A stretch of DNA of 64,000 nt from Oceaniferula marina (GTDB taxonomy: Bacteria > Verrucomicrobiota > Verrucomicrobiia > Verrucomicrobiales > Akkermansiaceae), in assembly GCF_013391475.1 (NCBI RefSeq), contig NZ_JACBAZ010000001.1, positions 640,377 through 704,376 of the forward strand, read 5' to 3'. Under the pieces are notes generated by a model. That model did not search any database, was not told the DNA's origin, and was given only the letters and a program-made list of their open reading frames with translations. A program made the translations under genes and the position numbers. Shown here piece after piece: positions 18,214 through 27,328 of this stretch (its first letter is position 1; every line of letters starts with the position of its first letter).

Positions 18214-19059
18214 TTACGGCGTTTCAACCCACTTCCTCGTCAAGGCAAATGCAAAGATCGACACCGCAAAGGAAACGACCAACACCATGGCCAGCACCCC
18301 AAAATACTGTCCAAAAAATAGCTCCAACCATCGTGTGGAACTCGGCTTAAACGAATACGGATACTTGGCATAACACAAGTGATCCGGATCAAAACCGGTC
18401 TTACCCCAGGTCATATTTTTCCGATCCCCGAAAAGTTCACTCCCATCATCAGCCAGAGCCTCATGATCATCATTCAAAGCATACTGCTTCACTGAGCCGT
18501 CAATACTCAAAACCATCGCCCGGCCACGATACACATCGGTATTGAACTTATAGCCATCGCCATACATTGAAGCTAACAAAAGAGGCGTGGACGGGTCATA
18601 ACTGGAAGTGTCCATATTTTTGACATAGGCAAACCCACACTCGCCGGCTTCGATTGCCCGATCCATGCTTGAGACATCACCATCAGGTTGACGCTGATCC
18701 CTACTCCCTCCTCTGGCATAAAAGTTTTCCTCGGAGGTGATGTTGCCATTCTCAAAGAGCTGTTTGAAATAGTCGTTGGAATATTCACCTCTGTGCTGGG
18801 GGTAGCCATCCTCCATCTCAGCAGCTTGATCTCCAGGAAAAAAACCATAATCCTGATCAAATTCAAACAAGGCAAGGTGAAGTTGTTTCGAATTGTGGGC
18901 TGCGGTTGCCAGGCCCGATTTTCTCATACTCCTTACAACCATTGGCCCCATCAAAAACGCCACCACGACATTCACCATCAAAAAGACTCCAAGCGCAAAC
19001 ATCCAGCGAGCTGTCTTTTTTCGAAAGCCTCTGCGGGGAACATCATCTCGAGCTTTCAT
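18214..19059 (-). CDS. membrane-anchored pilin-like paralogue B
   Basis: Function unknown. The start at 19059 is chosen because M-K-A-R-D-D-V-P-R-R-G-F-R-K-K aligns with the start of its tandem neighbour. An N-terminal membrane helix (about 20-42) is followed by A-A-H-N-S-K-Q-L-H-L-A-L-F-E-F-D-Q-D-Y-G, which resembles the N-terminal helix of type II secretion pseudopilins of Verrucomicrobiota/Planctomycetota, and then by N-T-D-V-Y and D-G-S-V-K-Q-Y-A-L, also pseudopilin-like. Unlike a true pilin it ends with a second membrane helix (about 255-278). The proteins are about half identical by eye, indicating tandem duplication. Confidence 0.7.
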   Translation of the reverse strand: MKARDDVPRRGFRKKTARWMFALGVFLMVNVVVAFLMGPMVVRSMRKSGLATAAHNSKQLHLALFEFDQDYGFFPGDQAAEMEDGYPQHRGEYSNDYFKQLFENGNITSEENFYARGGSRDQRQPDGDVSSMDRAIEAGECGFAYVKNMDTSSYDPSTPLLLASMYGDGYKFNTDVYRGRAMVLSIDGSVKQYALNDDHEALADDGSELFGDRKNMTWGKTGFDPDHLCYAKYPYSFKPSSTRWLELFFGQYFGVLAMVLVVSFAVSIFAFALTRKWVETP

Positions 19060-19171
19060 ACTATCTTGTGAACTAACACAACAATAACATCGCTCCAAGA
19101 CGATTCCATCACACTTCGAAGTCTCCGAAATCACTCGAATATTTTATTCTGCAAATCGAGTCCCTCCCCCC

Positions 19172-19993
19172 TCATTGACAACTACTCCTGTAAGCCAAAA
19201 TCGCAGGAGGAATGGAAATAAACAACATAAGTATGATCAAGCCAGCATCAGTGAATAAAAAACGTTTTATCCACTTTGATATGCTTGGCTTGTAGGCGTA
19301 GGGATACTTGGCATAACAAAGATGATCCGGATTGAAGTCTGTATTTGGGCCGAACAAATTATTTTTTTCTGAAGCGACCACTTCATAATTATCATCCAGA
19401 GCATAATGTTTCACCGAACCATCGATTCTAATCGTCATCGCTTTCCTGCTATACACGTCGGTATTGAATTTATAGCCATCACCATACATAGCAGCCAATA
19501 AGAGGGGCGTAGAGCGATCATGTGAAGTATTCATGTTTTTGACATAGGCAAAACCACATTCACCAGCTTGAAGCGTTCGATCCAAGGTGGAAACATCCCC
19601 ATCAGGTTGATACTGGCCCTTGCTCCCCCCCCTAGCATAAAAATTTTCTTCCAATGTGACATTTCCATTCACAAAAAGCTGCTTCAGGTAATCATTCGAG
19701 TAATCGCCTACACATTCGCTAAATTTCTCATCCATCTCTGCAGTTTGATCTCCAGGAAAAAATCCATAATCCTGGTCGAACTCAAACAAGGCAAGATGCA
19801 GTTGCTTGGCATTGTGCGTCGCTGTCGCAAGGTCAACCTTCCAGCGTAGATTGCCTCCGAAAAAACCATAAACGATGGGTATAACAACAAACCCAACCAC
19901 GACATTCACCATCAAAAAGACGGTCAGCACAGGGACCCAGCAAGCCATTTTTTTGCGAAAACCTGTTCGCGGCATCTGATGATCAGCACTCAT
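19172..19993 (-). CDS. membrane-anchored pilin-like paralogue A
   Basis: Tandem paralogue of the gene at 18214-19059. Conserved segments include F-D-Q-D-Y-G-F-F-P-G-D-Q, E-E-N-F-Y-A-R-G-G-S, A-G-E-C-G-F-A-Y-V-K-N-M, D-G-Y-K-F-N-T-D-V-Y and D-H-L-C-Y-A-K-Y-P-Y. It has one N-terminal and one C-terminal membrane helix, so the central domain would face the periplasm. The start at 19993 gives M-S-A-D-H-Q-M-P-R-T-G-F-R-K-K; the frame to 20038 has no support. No secretion genes lie nearby, so a pilus role is unsupported. Confidence 0.7.
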   Translation of the reverse strand: MSADHQMPRTGFRKKMACWVPVLTVFLMVNVVVGFVVIPIVYGFFGGNLRWKVDLATATHNAKQLHLALFEFDQDYGFFPGDQTAEMDEKFSECVGDYSNDYLKQLFVNGNVTLEENFYARGGSKGQYQPDGDVSTLDRTLQAGECGFAYVKNMNTSHDRSTPLLLAAMYGDGYKFNTDVYSRKAMTIRIDGSVKHYALDDNYEVVASEKNNLFGPNTDFNPDHLCYAKYPYAYKPSISKWIKRFLFTDAGLIILMLFISIPPAILAYRSSCQ

Positions 19994-20062
19994 ACTGAGC
20001 GGTAAATTGACATAAACCTGCGATCCCTCCAAGGGCATAATCGCAGGTTGCGAACCTCTCTA

Positions 20063-21310
20063 TCAATTTTCCGAGGAACGGGCCTTCACCTCGATCACGC
20101 CCTGGGAGTTTTTACTAGAGTCGGTTGAGCACACAATGTGCAACTCTCCCTTGCTCACCGGCTGATCCAGTCGGATGAGATAGGTGTTATTTTTCGATTG
20201 GTGCCCGGTGCTTCCACGGTGACGGTCTTCGACCACAAGTGCCCCCCCCTGGTACAAGGAAACCGAATCAATACTCAAGGCGGACTTCCCCCGCTTGTAT
20301 TGTAGTTTGACTTCATAGGTCCCCGGCTGCTTGAAGCGATCGCCGACATCAATTTTCCAAGTCACAGGCGTATCACTGCAATGTCTGGAATCCCAGCCAT
20401 AGTCGAGCGAAACGGGTCCGGCAAAGCGTTTGGCCAAACGATAGCTAGCCTTACCCATCGGGCTCTCTTTGTCCAATGCGTAAGCGGCCATCAACTCTCT
20501 TTCCATCTCGGGCAAGTGGTTCCCCCAGCGGCGGTAGACATTGCCTTTGGCCGCCAAAATCCACTGCTTTTGTTCCGCGCTCAACTTAGAGATCTGTGCC
20601 TGTTCGTCGAGCCATTGCAGTGCTTCTTCATATTTCTTTTCGCCGATCAATTGATTGGCTCGGCCCATTGTTTTCCGCCCATTCAATTCAAGTATTTTAA
20701 TCAAACCCGATTGATCATTGGGGTCCGCTTCACGCATGAGTTTCAGCAATTCCGCACGCATTCCCGTGCCAGTTTGAATGGCATCATAGAGTGATTCCGC
20801 TTTCTCGATCCCTTGCTGGCTAGAGGCTTGCGCAATCAGAGCATCACGCTGGGCCCGCTGCTGAATCCCCTTCTCGATCAAGCCAAGCGCCTGGGATGCC
20901 ATCAAAGGGAAGTCCGAACCACACCACTGGGCAATCATCCTTCCCTCCGGATCATAAAGCGCCAGCACCGGGTATGACCTGAATTTCAGTTTCAGCCCCT
21001 TGATGCTCTCATTGAATGCCTTTTTCTCATCCTCATCCAGACCTTCACGATAATCCACGCGGCAGCTAATCACAGCATCAGCCAACTCGGATTTAAAATC
21101 AGTCTGGTCCCAGATTTTTGTTTTAAATTTTTCCCCCAGCCGGTTCCAGTTGCTGCCGTGGACAAACAACACAATATCCTTCTTCTGCTGCTTGGCCAGC
21201 TTAAGGGCTTCCGGCCAATTGTCGGCGGACGTGGGAGCAGCTGAAAGGGAGATCGGCATAAGGAACATCCCTACACAGCATAGCAATAAAAACGTCAAAG
21301 AGTGTTTCAT
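20063..21310 (-). CDS. secreted thioredoxin-fold protein with C-terminal beta-sandwich
   Basis: The start is set at 21310 (M-K-H-S-L-T-F-L-L-L-C-C), which opens a signal peptide and avoids overlap with the upstream gene. The first half is thioredoxin-like: A-L-K-L-A-K-Q-Q-K-K-D-I-V-L-F-V-H-G-S-N-W, then a conserved cis-Pro region F-R-S-Y-P-V-L-A-L-Y-D-P-E-G. The C-x-x-C redox pair is missing (S-N-W-N at that place), so it is not a disulfide oxidoreductase. A helical middle is followed by a C-terminal beta-rich domain (about 300-415) with P-G-T-Y-E-V-K-L-Q-Y, similar to ligand-binding domains of secreted hydrolases. The function is unknown. Confidence 0.7.
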   Translation of the reverse strand: MKHSLTFLLLCCVGMFLMPISLSAAPTSADNWPEALKLAKQQKKDIVLFVHGSNWNRLGEKFKTKIWDQTDFKSELADAVISCRVDYREGLDEDEKKAFNESIKGLKLKFRSYPVLALYDPEGRMIAQWCGSDFPLMASQALGLIEKGIQQRAQRDALIAQASSQQGIEKAESLYDAIQTGTGMRAELLKLMREADPNDQSGLIKILELNGRKTMGRANQLIGEKKYEEALQWLDEQAQISKLSAEQKQWILAAKGNVYRRWGNHLPEMERELMAAYALDKESPMGKASYRLAKRFAGPVSLDYGWDSRHCSDTPVTWKIDVGDRFKQPGTYEVKLQYKRGKSALSIDSVSLYQGGALVVEDRHRGSTGHQSKNNTYLIRLDQPVSKGELHIVCSTDSSKNSQGVIEVKARSSEN

Positions 21311-21365
21311 AATCTGATTACAATGAGGTCGACAAACGGATTGGGGTCTGGTGTTCAAAACCATT

Positions 21366-23546
21366 CTAACTTCTTCTTTGGCCATAGACCCTCACGTTGT
21401 TGAGATGGAGAAAATCGCTCCCTTGTTTGGTTAAGCGGAGATAGCGCCCCCGGATATTTTTCCCCTTTAAATCAATCTTCCAAACCGCCTGAGCCTTGTT
21501 GAGCAATTCAACGGTCTGCCAGGTTTTGCCATCTTCGGAAACTTCCACTTTCAGAGGAACCGCCCGACTATGAAAACGGGTCCAGTTCACCACCTCAATG
21601 CCGCGAATTTCCCCAAATTGCTTCATCGCAATCTCAACCCAAGGGTCCTTCTGACGCCCGGTATGAAAATATCCAGGCTGACGACTGGGAAGAAAGTAAT
21701 GTTTCCACGGAGTATCGTAGCGGCTGGTGCCACTCGTCCGCACCATGGCTCCATCCGATAACAACTCACCGGGAAATGCCGCCTTGTCACGTTTCGATGA
21801 CTTCTGCAGCTCCTTGAGCATCGCACCGGCTAATTGGAAGCTGGCGGCATCATTTTGTTTTTGCGCATCGAGAACCAAGCGGTTCGCCATGCCGTAGAGG
21901 GCTTTCTCGCCGTCTTCCCCCGTGCCACGGCTCATCGTTCGCGTGGCAATCGAGATAAACTGCTTCCGCTGTTCGATCGACTTATTAAAATGCGCCTGCC
22001 CCCACCCCAGCGTAGGTCCGGCAAAGGTGGCTGAGTCCTTATGCTGCTGCAAGAGACCTTGGAAAAAAGTAAAATGATCCTTGCTGTCCGAGCCAATATG
22101 CTTGAGCTGCTGGGCAAGCACACGTTCGAAATCCCAACGGTTCGGCCCCCAATCAGAAATCGACCGGTGAAACTCACCAAGCAAGCGAATCTTTTCCTCG
22201 GTTTTGAGCCCTGGTAGCAGCTTGGGATAGGCATAGCGACTGATCAGCATCCAGGCAACCTCAGGGTATGATGCGTAGGACTTGATCGCAGCCTGATGAA
22301 AGGCTTTCCAATGGGCTTCATTCCCATCGCCTTGCGCATTCAACCAGTCACCGTAGGCCCGCCAGGCTTCATAATGCGTTGGCTGGCTTCCGATGGCAGC
22401 CAAGTAGGCAGCCCGGGTCTTCGCTACGGATGCCGACGAAAGCAAGCGAGCCTGCCAAAGGTGGGCATAGGCTTGTTTCAGCGATTTTTGATCTGCAAAC
22501 ACATCCTCGGTCAATACAAGGAGGTTGTAACTTCCACTGTCGTAAAAACGGACATGCACTCCTCGCTTCCAGCTCAAGGAATAGGCGGGCATCCATTTCC
22601 CGCGAGCCACTCGAACGGTGTAGGCACAGTGACCTGGTTCACCCATGGTTGTGGCCGGAATACCATTCGCCACTGCCGCGGCTGCACCGTATCCTGAAAG
22701 CCGACCACAGACACCACCCACAAAGCGGGTCATCTGCGTAAAGGAATCGAAACTCTCCTGAAACGGCCAGTAATACATCGAGCCATGCACGCTGTCACCA
22801 AAGTCATTGTGTAAGCGGTAGGCCAGCTGCCAACACGCTCCCCGGTAGCCTTCGGCAGGCAGTTTGACATTATCCCGCAGCCACAACTGGGAAGCAGCCC
22901 CGCCATGCATACTCAACGAGTGACCGGCAAGGTACCGTTTCTCCCATGCCTCTAGATCATCATAAATGGGATGCAGTAGTTCCAGTTTCTGGCTATCACG
23001 GTAAAAAACATAGCGCGTCCAGGCCTGATCAAGCGGCCAGTCCCGTCTGCCATACTCCAGAGCAATCGCCACCGATAGACTCTGCAAGTCCTTCTGATTC
23101 GCGCATTCCGGGTCCTGTTTCCATAAGTTTGCCAAATGAGCCAGAGTGAGGGCAGGCTTTTCAATCGGCCCGGAGGTCATCAGCATCTCCAGCCAGGATG
23201 CTTGTTTGCGTAAACGCTCAATAAACTTCGCTCCCTCCGGCGTAGCCCCGGTTTGTTTCACAAGCTCAGGTGTAAACGTATCCAAAAAAGCAAATTGCAT
23301 CAGCTTACTCCGGGACGAGGCGCGTAAAAACTGCTGGCTCAGTGGATCTCGCCCCCTTGATTGTAATTCCTCCCTGAGGCTGGTTTTTAATTGCTGATAC
23401 TCCCTTTCAACATCTGCCGCCCCCGCCGCGGTATCCCCAGCGGCTGTGGCTGCAGTAAGCAAGGTCATGGAAAAGAGCCACCCCCAAAACAAGGAGGCCA
23501 TCTTAAGCTTCGAAATCTGTAGCGACATGAGGGTCCGAGTATTCAT
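21366..23546 (-). CDS. secreted transglutaminase-like protein with C-terminal discoidin-like domain
   Basis: The 726-residue protein has an N-terminal signal (best start may be 23501, M-A-S-L-F-W-G-W-L-F). The middle carries the transglutaminase-like core: G-G-V-C-G with a candidate nucleophile Cys, then G-I-P-A-T-T-M-G-E-P-G-H-C-A-Y with a candidate His. The C-terminal 150 residues match the F5/8-type (discoidin) fold: P-W-V-E-I-A-M-K-Q-F-G-E-I-R-G-I-E-V-V-N and G-R-Y-L-R-L-T-K near the end. The family may act as a protease, amidase or cross-linking enzyme at the cell surface; no substrate is evident. It lies just upstream of the thioredoxin-fold gene (56-base gap), a likely operon. Confidence 0.75.
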   Translation of the reverse strand: MNTRTLMSLQISKLKMASLFWGWLFSMTLLTAATAAGDTAAGAADVEREYQQLKTSLREELQSRGRDPLSQQFLRASSRSKLMQFAFLDTFTPELVKQTGATPEGAKFIERLRKQASWLEMLMTSGPIEKPALTLAHLANLWKQDPECANQKDLQSLSVAIALEYGRRDWPLDQAWTRYVFYRDSQKLELLHPIYDDLEAWEKRYLAGHSLSMHGGAASQLWLRDNVKLPAEGYRGACWQLAYRLHNDFGDSVHGSMYYWPFQESFDSFTQMTRFVGGVCGRLSGYGAAAAVANGIPATTMGEPGHCAYTVRVARGKWMPAYSLSWKRGVHVRFYDSGSYNLLVLTEDVFADQKSLKQAYAHLWQARLLSSASVAKTRAAYLAAIGSQPTHYEAWRAYGDWLNAQGDGNEAHWKAFHQAAIKSYASYPEVAWMLISRYAYPKLLPGLKTEEKIRLLGEFHRSISDWGPNRWDFERVLAQQLKHIGSDSKDHFTFFQGLLQQHKDSATFAGPTLGWGQAHFNKSIEQRKQFISIATRTMSRGTGEDGEKALYGMANRLVLDAQKQNDAASFQLAGAMLKELQKSSKRDKAAFPGELLSDGAMVRTSGTSRYDTPWKHYFLPSRQPGYFHTGRQKDPWVEIAMKQFGEIRGIEVVNWTRFHSRAVPLKVEVSEDGKTWQTVELLNKAQAVWKIDLKGKNIRGRYLRLTKQGSDFLHLNNVRVYGQRRS

Positions 23547-23599
23547 TCGTCCCCATGAAACGCAAGCAACGAAGGAAATCTGTCACCGCCACGACAAAT

Positions 23600-24337
23600 T
23601 TAATCCTCCTTGTTTGCCCTGGATCCCGGATCCGGATTTTCGACAAAAGACGCCGGGGCAACCAAACCTGCGGACAAAACCATCTTGGTTGCTTCTTCGA
23701 GACTCATCTCACTATCCTCCACCTTGTCATCATCGACAATGATCACAAAGCCCGTCATCGGGTTGGGGCTGGTCGGAATAAACACCGATGTCACATCCTT
23801 GCCTGTCTGCCGGTCATGATAATTGCCAGTTACGAAGCTCAACATCCGGCACCCCGGACTTGGGTATTCGACATAAGCGACACTTTTAAATTTTCGGTCG
23901 CCCCCAAGGTCTCGCACAGCATCAACAAATTGTTTCAATGCCGAATAAATATAACCCAGATATGGCAAGCGCTGCATGCCACTGTCAAGCCAGTGAAGCA
24001 GTCGATGCCCCGGTTTGCTCGCGACGCCAAAACCGATCAGCAACAGCAGAATCACCGGCATGAGAAAGCGTAGAAAATTCGACCCGTGAAAAGCAAAGTC
24101 CCCCGACACCAGATCCGGTCCGCTACGCATCAAATTCAGTGTCTTGAGTGCCATGCCCAGCATGGCATCACCAACCCTCATGAGCACTTTATAGACGATC
24201 ACCAACAACCAGATGGTTCCTACAATGGGAATCACGGCCGCCAAACCACGTAATAAAAACCCAACCACCTTGCGCAGCAAAGGGTGCCGACTCAGGGTCT
24301 GCTGCCTGATGATTTCGTCTTCGTCAAGTGGGTCCAT
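23600..24337 (-). CDS. DUF502 family membrane protein
   Basis: Two membrane helices are visible near the N-terminus (A-A-V-I-P-I-V-G-T-I-W-L-L-V-I-V and F-L-M-P-V-I-L-L-L-L-I-G). The conserved DUF502 signature V-F-I-P-T-S-P-N-P-M-T-G-F lies near the C-terminus, followed by M-S-L-E-E-A-T-K-M-V-L-S-A-G. The start at 24337 (M-D-P-L-D-E-D-E) is preferred because the preceding 19 residues of the longer frame are not family-like. The family is widespread and uncharacterised. It follows the PBP2 gene by about 100 bases on the same strand. Confidence 0.88.
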   Translation of the reverse strand: MDPLDEDEIIRQQTLSRHPLLRKVVGFLLRGLAAVIPIVGTIWLLVIVYKVLMRVGDAMLGMALKTLNLMRSGPDLVSGDFAFHGSNFLRFLMPVILLLLIGFGVASKPGHRLLHWLDSGMQRLPYLGYIYSALKQFVDAVRDLGGDRKFKSVAYVEYPSPGCRMLSFVTGNYHDRQTGKDVTSVFIPTSPNPMTGFVIIVDDDKVEDSEMSLEEATKMVLSAGLVAPASFVENPDPGSRANKED

Positions 24338-24435
24338 TGCGTGCTGATTGAGCGTGACTTCGAGGTCAATCAAAGTATGGCCCAAACCCAACAATTCTGC
24401 AACCCCTCGTTAGCCGTAGAGGTCGAATAAAATGG

Positions 24436-27228
24436 CTAGGTCTCATCAACAGGAATGGCCCTGTTCGAGCGATCCGGCCCAGGAAAAGCCCGGGGGCCTG
24501 GTGCTGGAAGCGGGTCTTCCTCCACGGGAACCGCTCGGGATGGAGCCCGTCCGTCCGGACGAACCCACGGGTCACGTGGAACGGGATTAACGGGAACGAC
24601 CGGGCTGGGAACCAGAGGACGAAGCGGCGTTTGTTCGGGAACCAGACCATCCGACCGATAACCGGCACCGGGAAGGCCCATCGCAGGGTCAAGCCCACCG
24701 TCATCTTCTTCCTCTACAGGCACAGCGCGTGGAGCTCCCTCGATATCCAAAAACTGTCCCTCGTCATCCTCTTCTTCGATCACCAAAGCCTTCGGTGGAG
24801 GAGCAATGATGATTTGGATATCCTTCTTAAAGTGCTCAAAAAAGGCATTCACCATGGGCGCGGCCTTACGACCACCACTGAGTTTTTCATTGGGTTTCCC
24901 CTCGTACAGAGCCGCAAAGGCAAAGCGTGGATTTTCATACGGGAAATAACCAGCAAACCATGCCAGGCGCTTGTTTTGGCTTTTGGGTCCCCACTGTGCC
25001 GTTCCGGTCTTACCACAAAGCACCGTATAGCTAAGGCCAGCGCGCTGCCCGGTACCGTATCCGGCATTCACAACCTGCATCATTCCCTCCTGAACGGCAT
25101 CGACAGCCGTCGGGTCGAGGTTGAGAAAATTGCGTCGTTTCGGCTCATTGGCGACCAACACGCGCCCACCGACATCCTGGATCTGTTTGACCAACCAAAG
25201 TTTGGGAAGTTCCCCGCCGTTGGCAATACCAGCCATTCCTTGGGCGACTTGCAGAGGTGATGCCAGCATCACTCCCTGCCCGATCGATAGGTTCGCGGTA
25301 TCTCCATCCATCATACGCCGTTTGTGATGTTTTTTCATCCACTCGTTCGTTGGGATCAAGCCCGGGGTCTCCCCGACCAATGGCAGGCCGGATTTTGATC
25401 CATAACCCAATTTTCTCGCAAGTGAGAGAAAAGCCGTCGGCCCAGTCTTAATACCCACCTGATAGAACCAGGTGTTGCAAGACCTGGCAATCGCACGTTT
25501 CACATCGATGTCACCCTCTGGAACCTTCGTCCAGTTACGGAACCAATGCTTTCCAATCCTGATCGCAGGAGGGCAATGAATCAAACTTCGCTCGGAAACC
25601 TCACGATTGTTCAAGGCTGCCAGTGCAACCACAGGCTTGAAGGTCGATGCCGGTGGATACCCCCCTTGAAAGGCCCTGCCAAAAAGCGGGGTCCCGGGGT
25701 CCTCCCTGAGTTCCTGATACTTATCATTGCTGATGTAGGGCATGAAATCGTTCAAATCAAAACTGGGGCGTGAGGCCATGGTCATCACTTCACCGGTCTG
25801 AATATCAATCACAACAAAAGCGCCCCGCGAGCAGTATTTTTCCAGCACCTCTTCGGCATATTTTTGCCAATCGAGATCCAGAGTGGTGACCACCGTGCCG
25901 CCCGGTTTGGGGCGACGCTCAAACATTTTTACGACTTCAGTCCCATCCGCCTCATAATCCTTGCGCAACAAACCCGGCTTTCCTTTCAATACATCGTCGA
26001 AGATTTTTTCAAGTCCGGCACGGCCCTCGGAATATTCAAAGATCGGATCGCCGTAATTGATCGGGCCTTTTTCGAGTTTTCCGGAACTACCCACATAGCC
26101 GATGATATGGGCTGCCGCATGCTTTTCTGGATAGCTTCGCAAATAGACGGGGTGCAGGATCAACCCGGACATCAATGACTTTTCGACCTCCTTTTTTTTC
26201 TTTTCATCCACGACATGGGTGACGGGCATCGCCAACCACCTCCGATGCCGGTAATGATGCCAGAGTTGGTCATCAGAAATATTCCACTCGATCCCAAACA
26301 ATTCGTTGGCTTGGGCAATTCGTTTTCTCGCCCAAGCGATGACCTGCGCTTTCTCAGCTTTCTCAAATTGACCGAACATCAAAGCCGGATACCAAACCAC
26401 CTTACTCTGGGCAAAGGGCTTACCATTACGATCGGTAATCTGGCCGCGAGGGGCCGGAATGGAAAGGGTCATCGTCCGGGCGTCCGGCCTCACGGTCAAG
26501 GAGCCCTCAAGTCCTCCACCCTTGCGAGGTTCGGATCCAGGGCGCAGGATTCCTTCATCAGCCTTGCGCATCGCCTCAAGAGCCTCAGATCCGGGGTTTG
26601 GTTGATCCTTCTTTGCTGCCCCGTATGGAGAAGCGGGTATGGGAGTCACCCCTGGCGGCAAGGCTGAAGCGTTCTTTCCGGGCTTCCGCTCTTCTGTCAC
26701 CGGAGGGCTCGTAGTTCCGGGCTCAGGCTCCGAAGCCGCCGTCGCCGCCGAAGAAACAGTGATCGGCACGCTTTCCCGGACAGGATCGTTGACCTGAGCT
26801 TCCGGCAGGGCCGCCGGCTGATCATCAGTCTGGGTAGATGCAGCTTGAACCGGATTGACTGTCCGGTCTGTTGAAACGGTCTTCTTGTCTAGTACAGCGG
26901 GCATCTCAGCCTGCTGTGGCTCTACAGGATCTTGCGCATTCCGTTCCCCTTGAGGATCAGGACCCGGAGAGACCGGCTCACTTTTCTGAGCTTGATCTGA
27001 TGCTGGCTGGCTGGCATCTGCTTTAGCGGCTTTAGGGCTCTGGGCGGGCTTCTCAGGCTTCGGGCGTTGTGGGATACGCGTCACTCCGGGCGGCAGATCA
27101 GCATCCCGGTAACCACGCTTCGAGTTTTCCTGACCAAGGCCCACCTCATGGCAAACCAATAGTAAGCACACCACAGCCCAGCACACGGCACTCGTCCCCG
27201 TCCATGCCGAGCCTGCTCCTCGTTTCAT
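24436..27228 (-). CDS. mrdA: penicillin-binding protein 2 with long low-complexity extensions
   Basis: PBP2 is the transpeptidase of the elongasome that builds lateral cell wall. The transpeptidase motifs are present: S-T-F-K (SxxK), S-C-N (SxN) and K-T-G-T-A. The pedestal starts at about residue 250 with P-A-P-R-G-Q-I-T-D-R-N-G-K-P. The protein is about 930 residues, far longer than the usual 600-650. A membrane/signal helix lies near residue 15 and is followed by about 220 residues rich in Pro, Ala, Glu and Ser, and a Pro-rich tail of about 130 residues follows the catalytic domain. L-P-P-G-V-T-x-I-P occurs twice in the N-terminal linker and R-A-V/I-P-V-E/D-E three times in the tail. The start could also be 27267. 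RodA and MreB genes are not adjacent. Confidence 0.9.
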   Translation of the reverse strand: MKRGAGSAWTGTSAVCWAVVCLLLVCHEVGLGQENSKRGYRDADLPPGVTRIPQRPKPEKPAQSPKAAKADASQPASDQAQKSEPVSPGPDPQGERNAQDPVEPQQAEMPAVLDKKTVSTDRTVNPVQAASTQTDDQPAALPEAQVNDPVRESVPITVSSAATAASEPEPGTTSPPVTEERKPGKNASALPPGVTPIPASPYGAAKKDQPNPGSEALEAMRKADEGILRPGSEPRKGGGLEGSLTVRPDARTMTLSIPAPRGQITDRNGKPFAQSKVVWYPALMFGQFEKAEKAQVIAWARKRIAQANELFGIEWNISDDQLWHHYRHRRWLAMPVTHVVDEKKKKEVEKSLMSGLILHPVYLRSYPEKHAAAHIIGYVGSSGKLEKGPINYGDPIFEYSEGRAGLEKIFDDVLKGKPGLLRKDYEADGTEVVKMFERRPKPGGTVVTTLDLDWQKYAEEVLEKYCSRGAFVVIDIQTGEVMTMASRPSFDLNDFMPYISNDKYQELREDPGTPLFGRAFQGGYPPASTFKPVVALAALNNREVSERSLIHCPPAIRIGKHWFRNWTKVPEGDIDVKRAIARSCNTWFYQVGIKTGPTAFLSLARKLGYGSKSGLPLVGETPGLIPTNEWMKKHHKRRMMDGDTANLSIGQGVMLASPLQVAQGMAGIANGGELPKLWLVKQIQDVGGRVLVANEPKRRNFLNLDPTAVDAVQEGMMQVVNAGYGTGQRAGLSYTVLCGKTGTAQWGPKSQNKRLAWFAGYFPYENPRFAFAALYEGKPNEKLSGGRKAAPMVNAFFEHFKKDIQIIIAPPPKALVIEEEDDEGQFLDIEGAPRAVPVEEEDDGGLDPAMGLPGAGYRSDGLVPEQTPLRPLVPSPVVPVNPVPRDPWVRPDGRAPSRAVPVEEDPLPAPGPRAFPGPDRSNRAIPVDET

Positions 27229-27328
27229 TGCTCGTAAAACCATCAATACGCAGGGAAGTTGCCACAATTTAGGGCGTTAGGCTATCTCGAATTTTGTCCA
27301 CCTCCATGGCTCAGGGGAATGCCCTCAT

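Noticed and set aside
24631-25260. 209-codon open frame on the plus strand
   Set aside because: It is antisense to the PBP2 gene and does not resemble any protein family.
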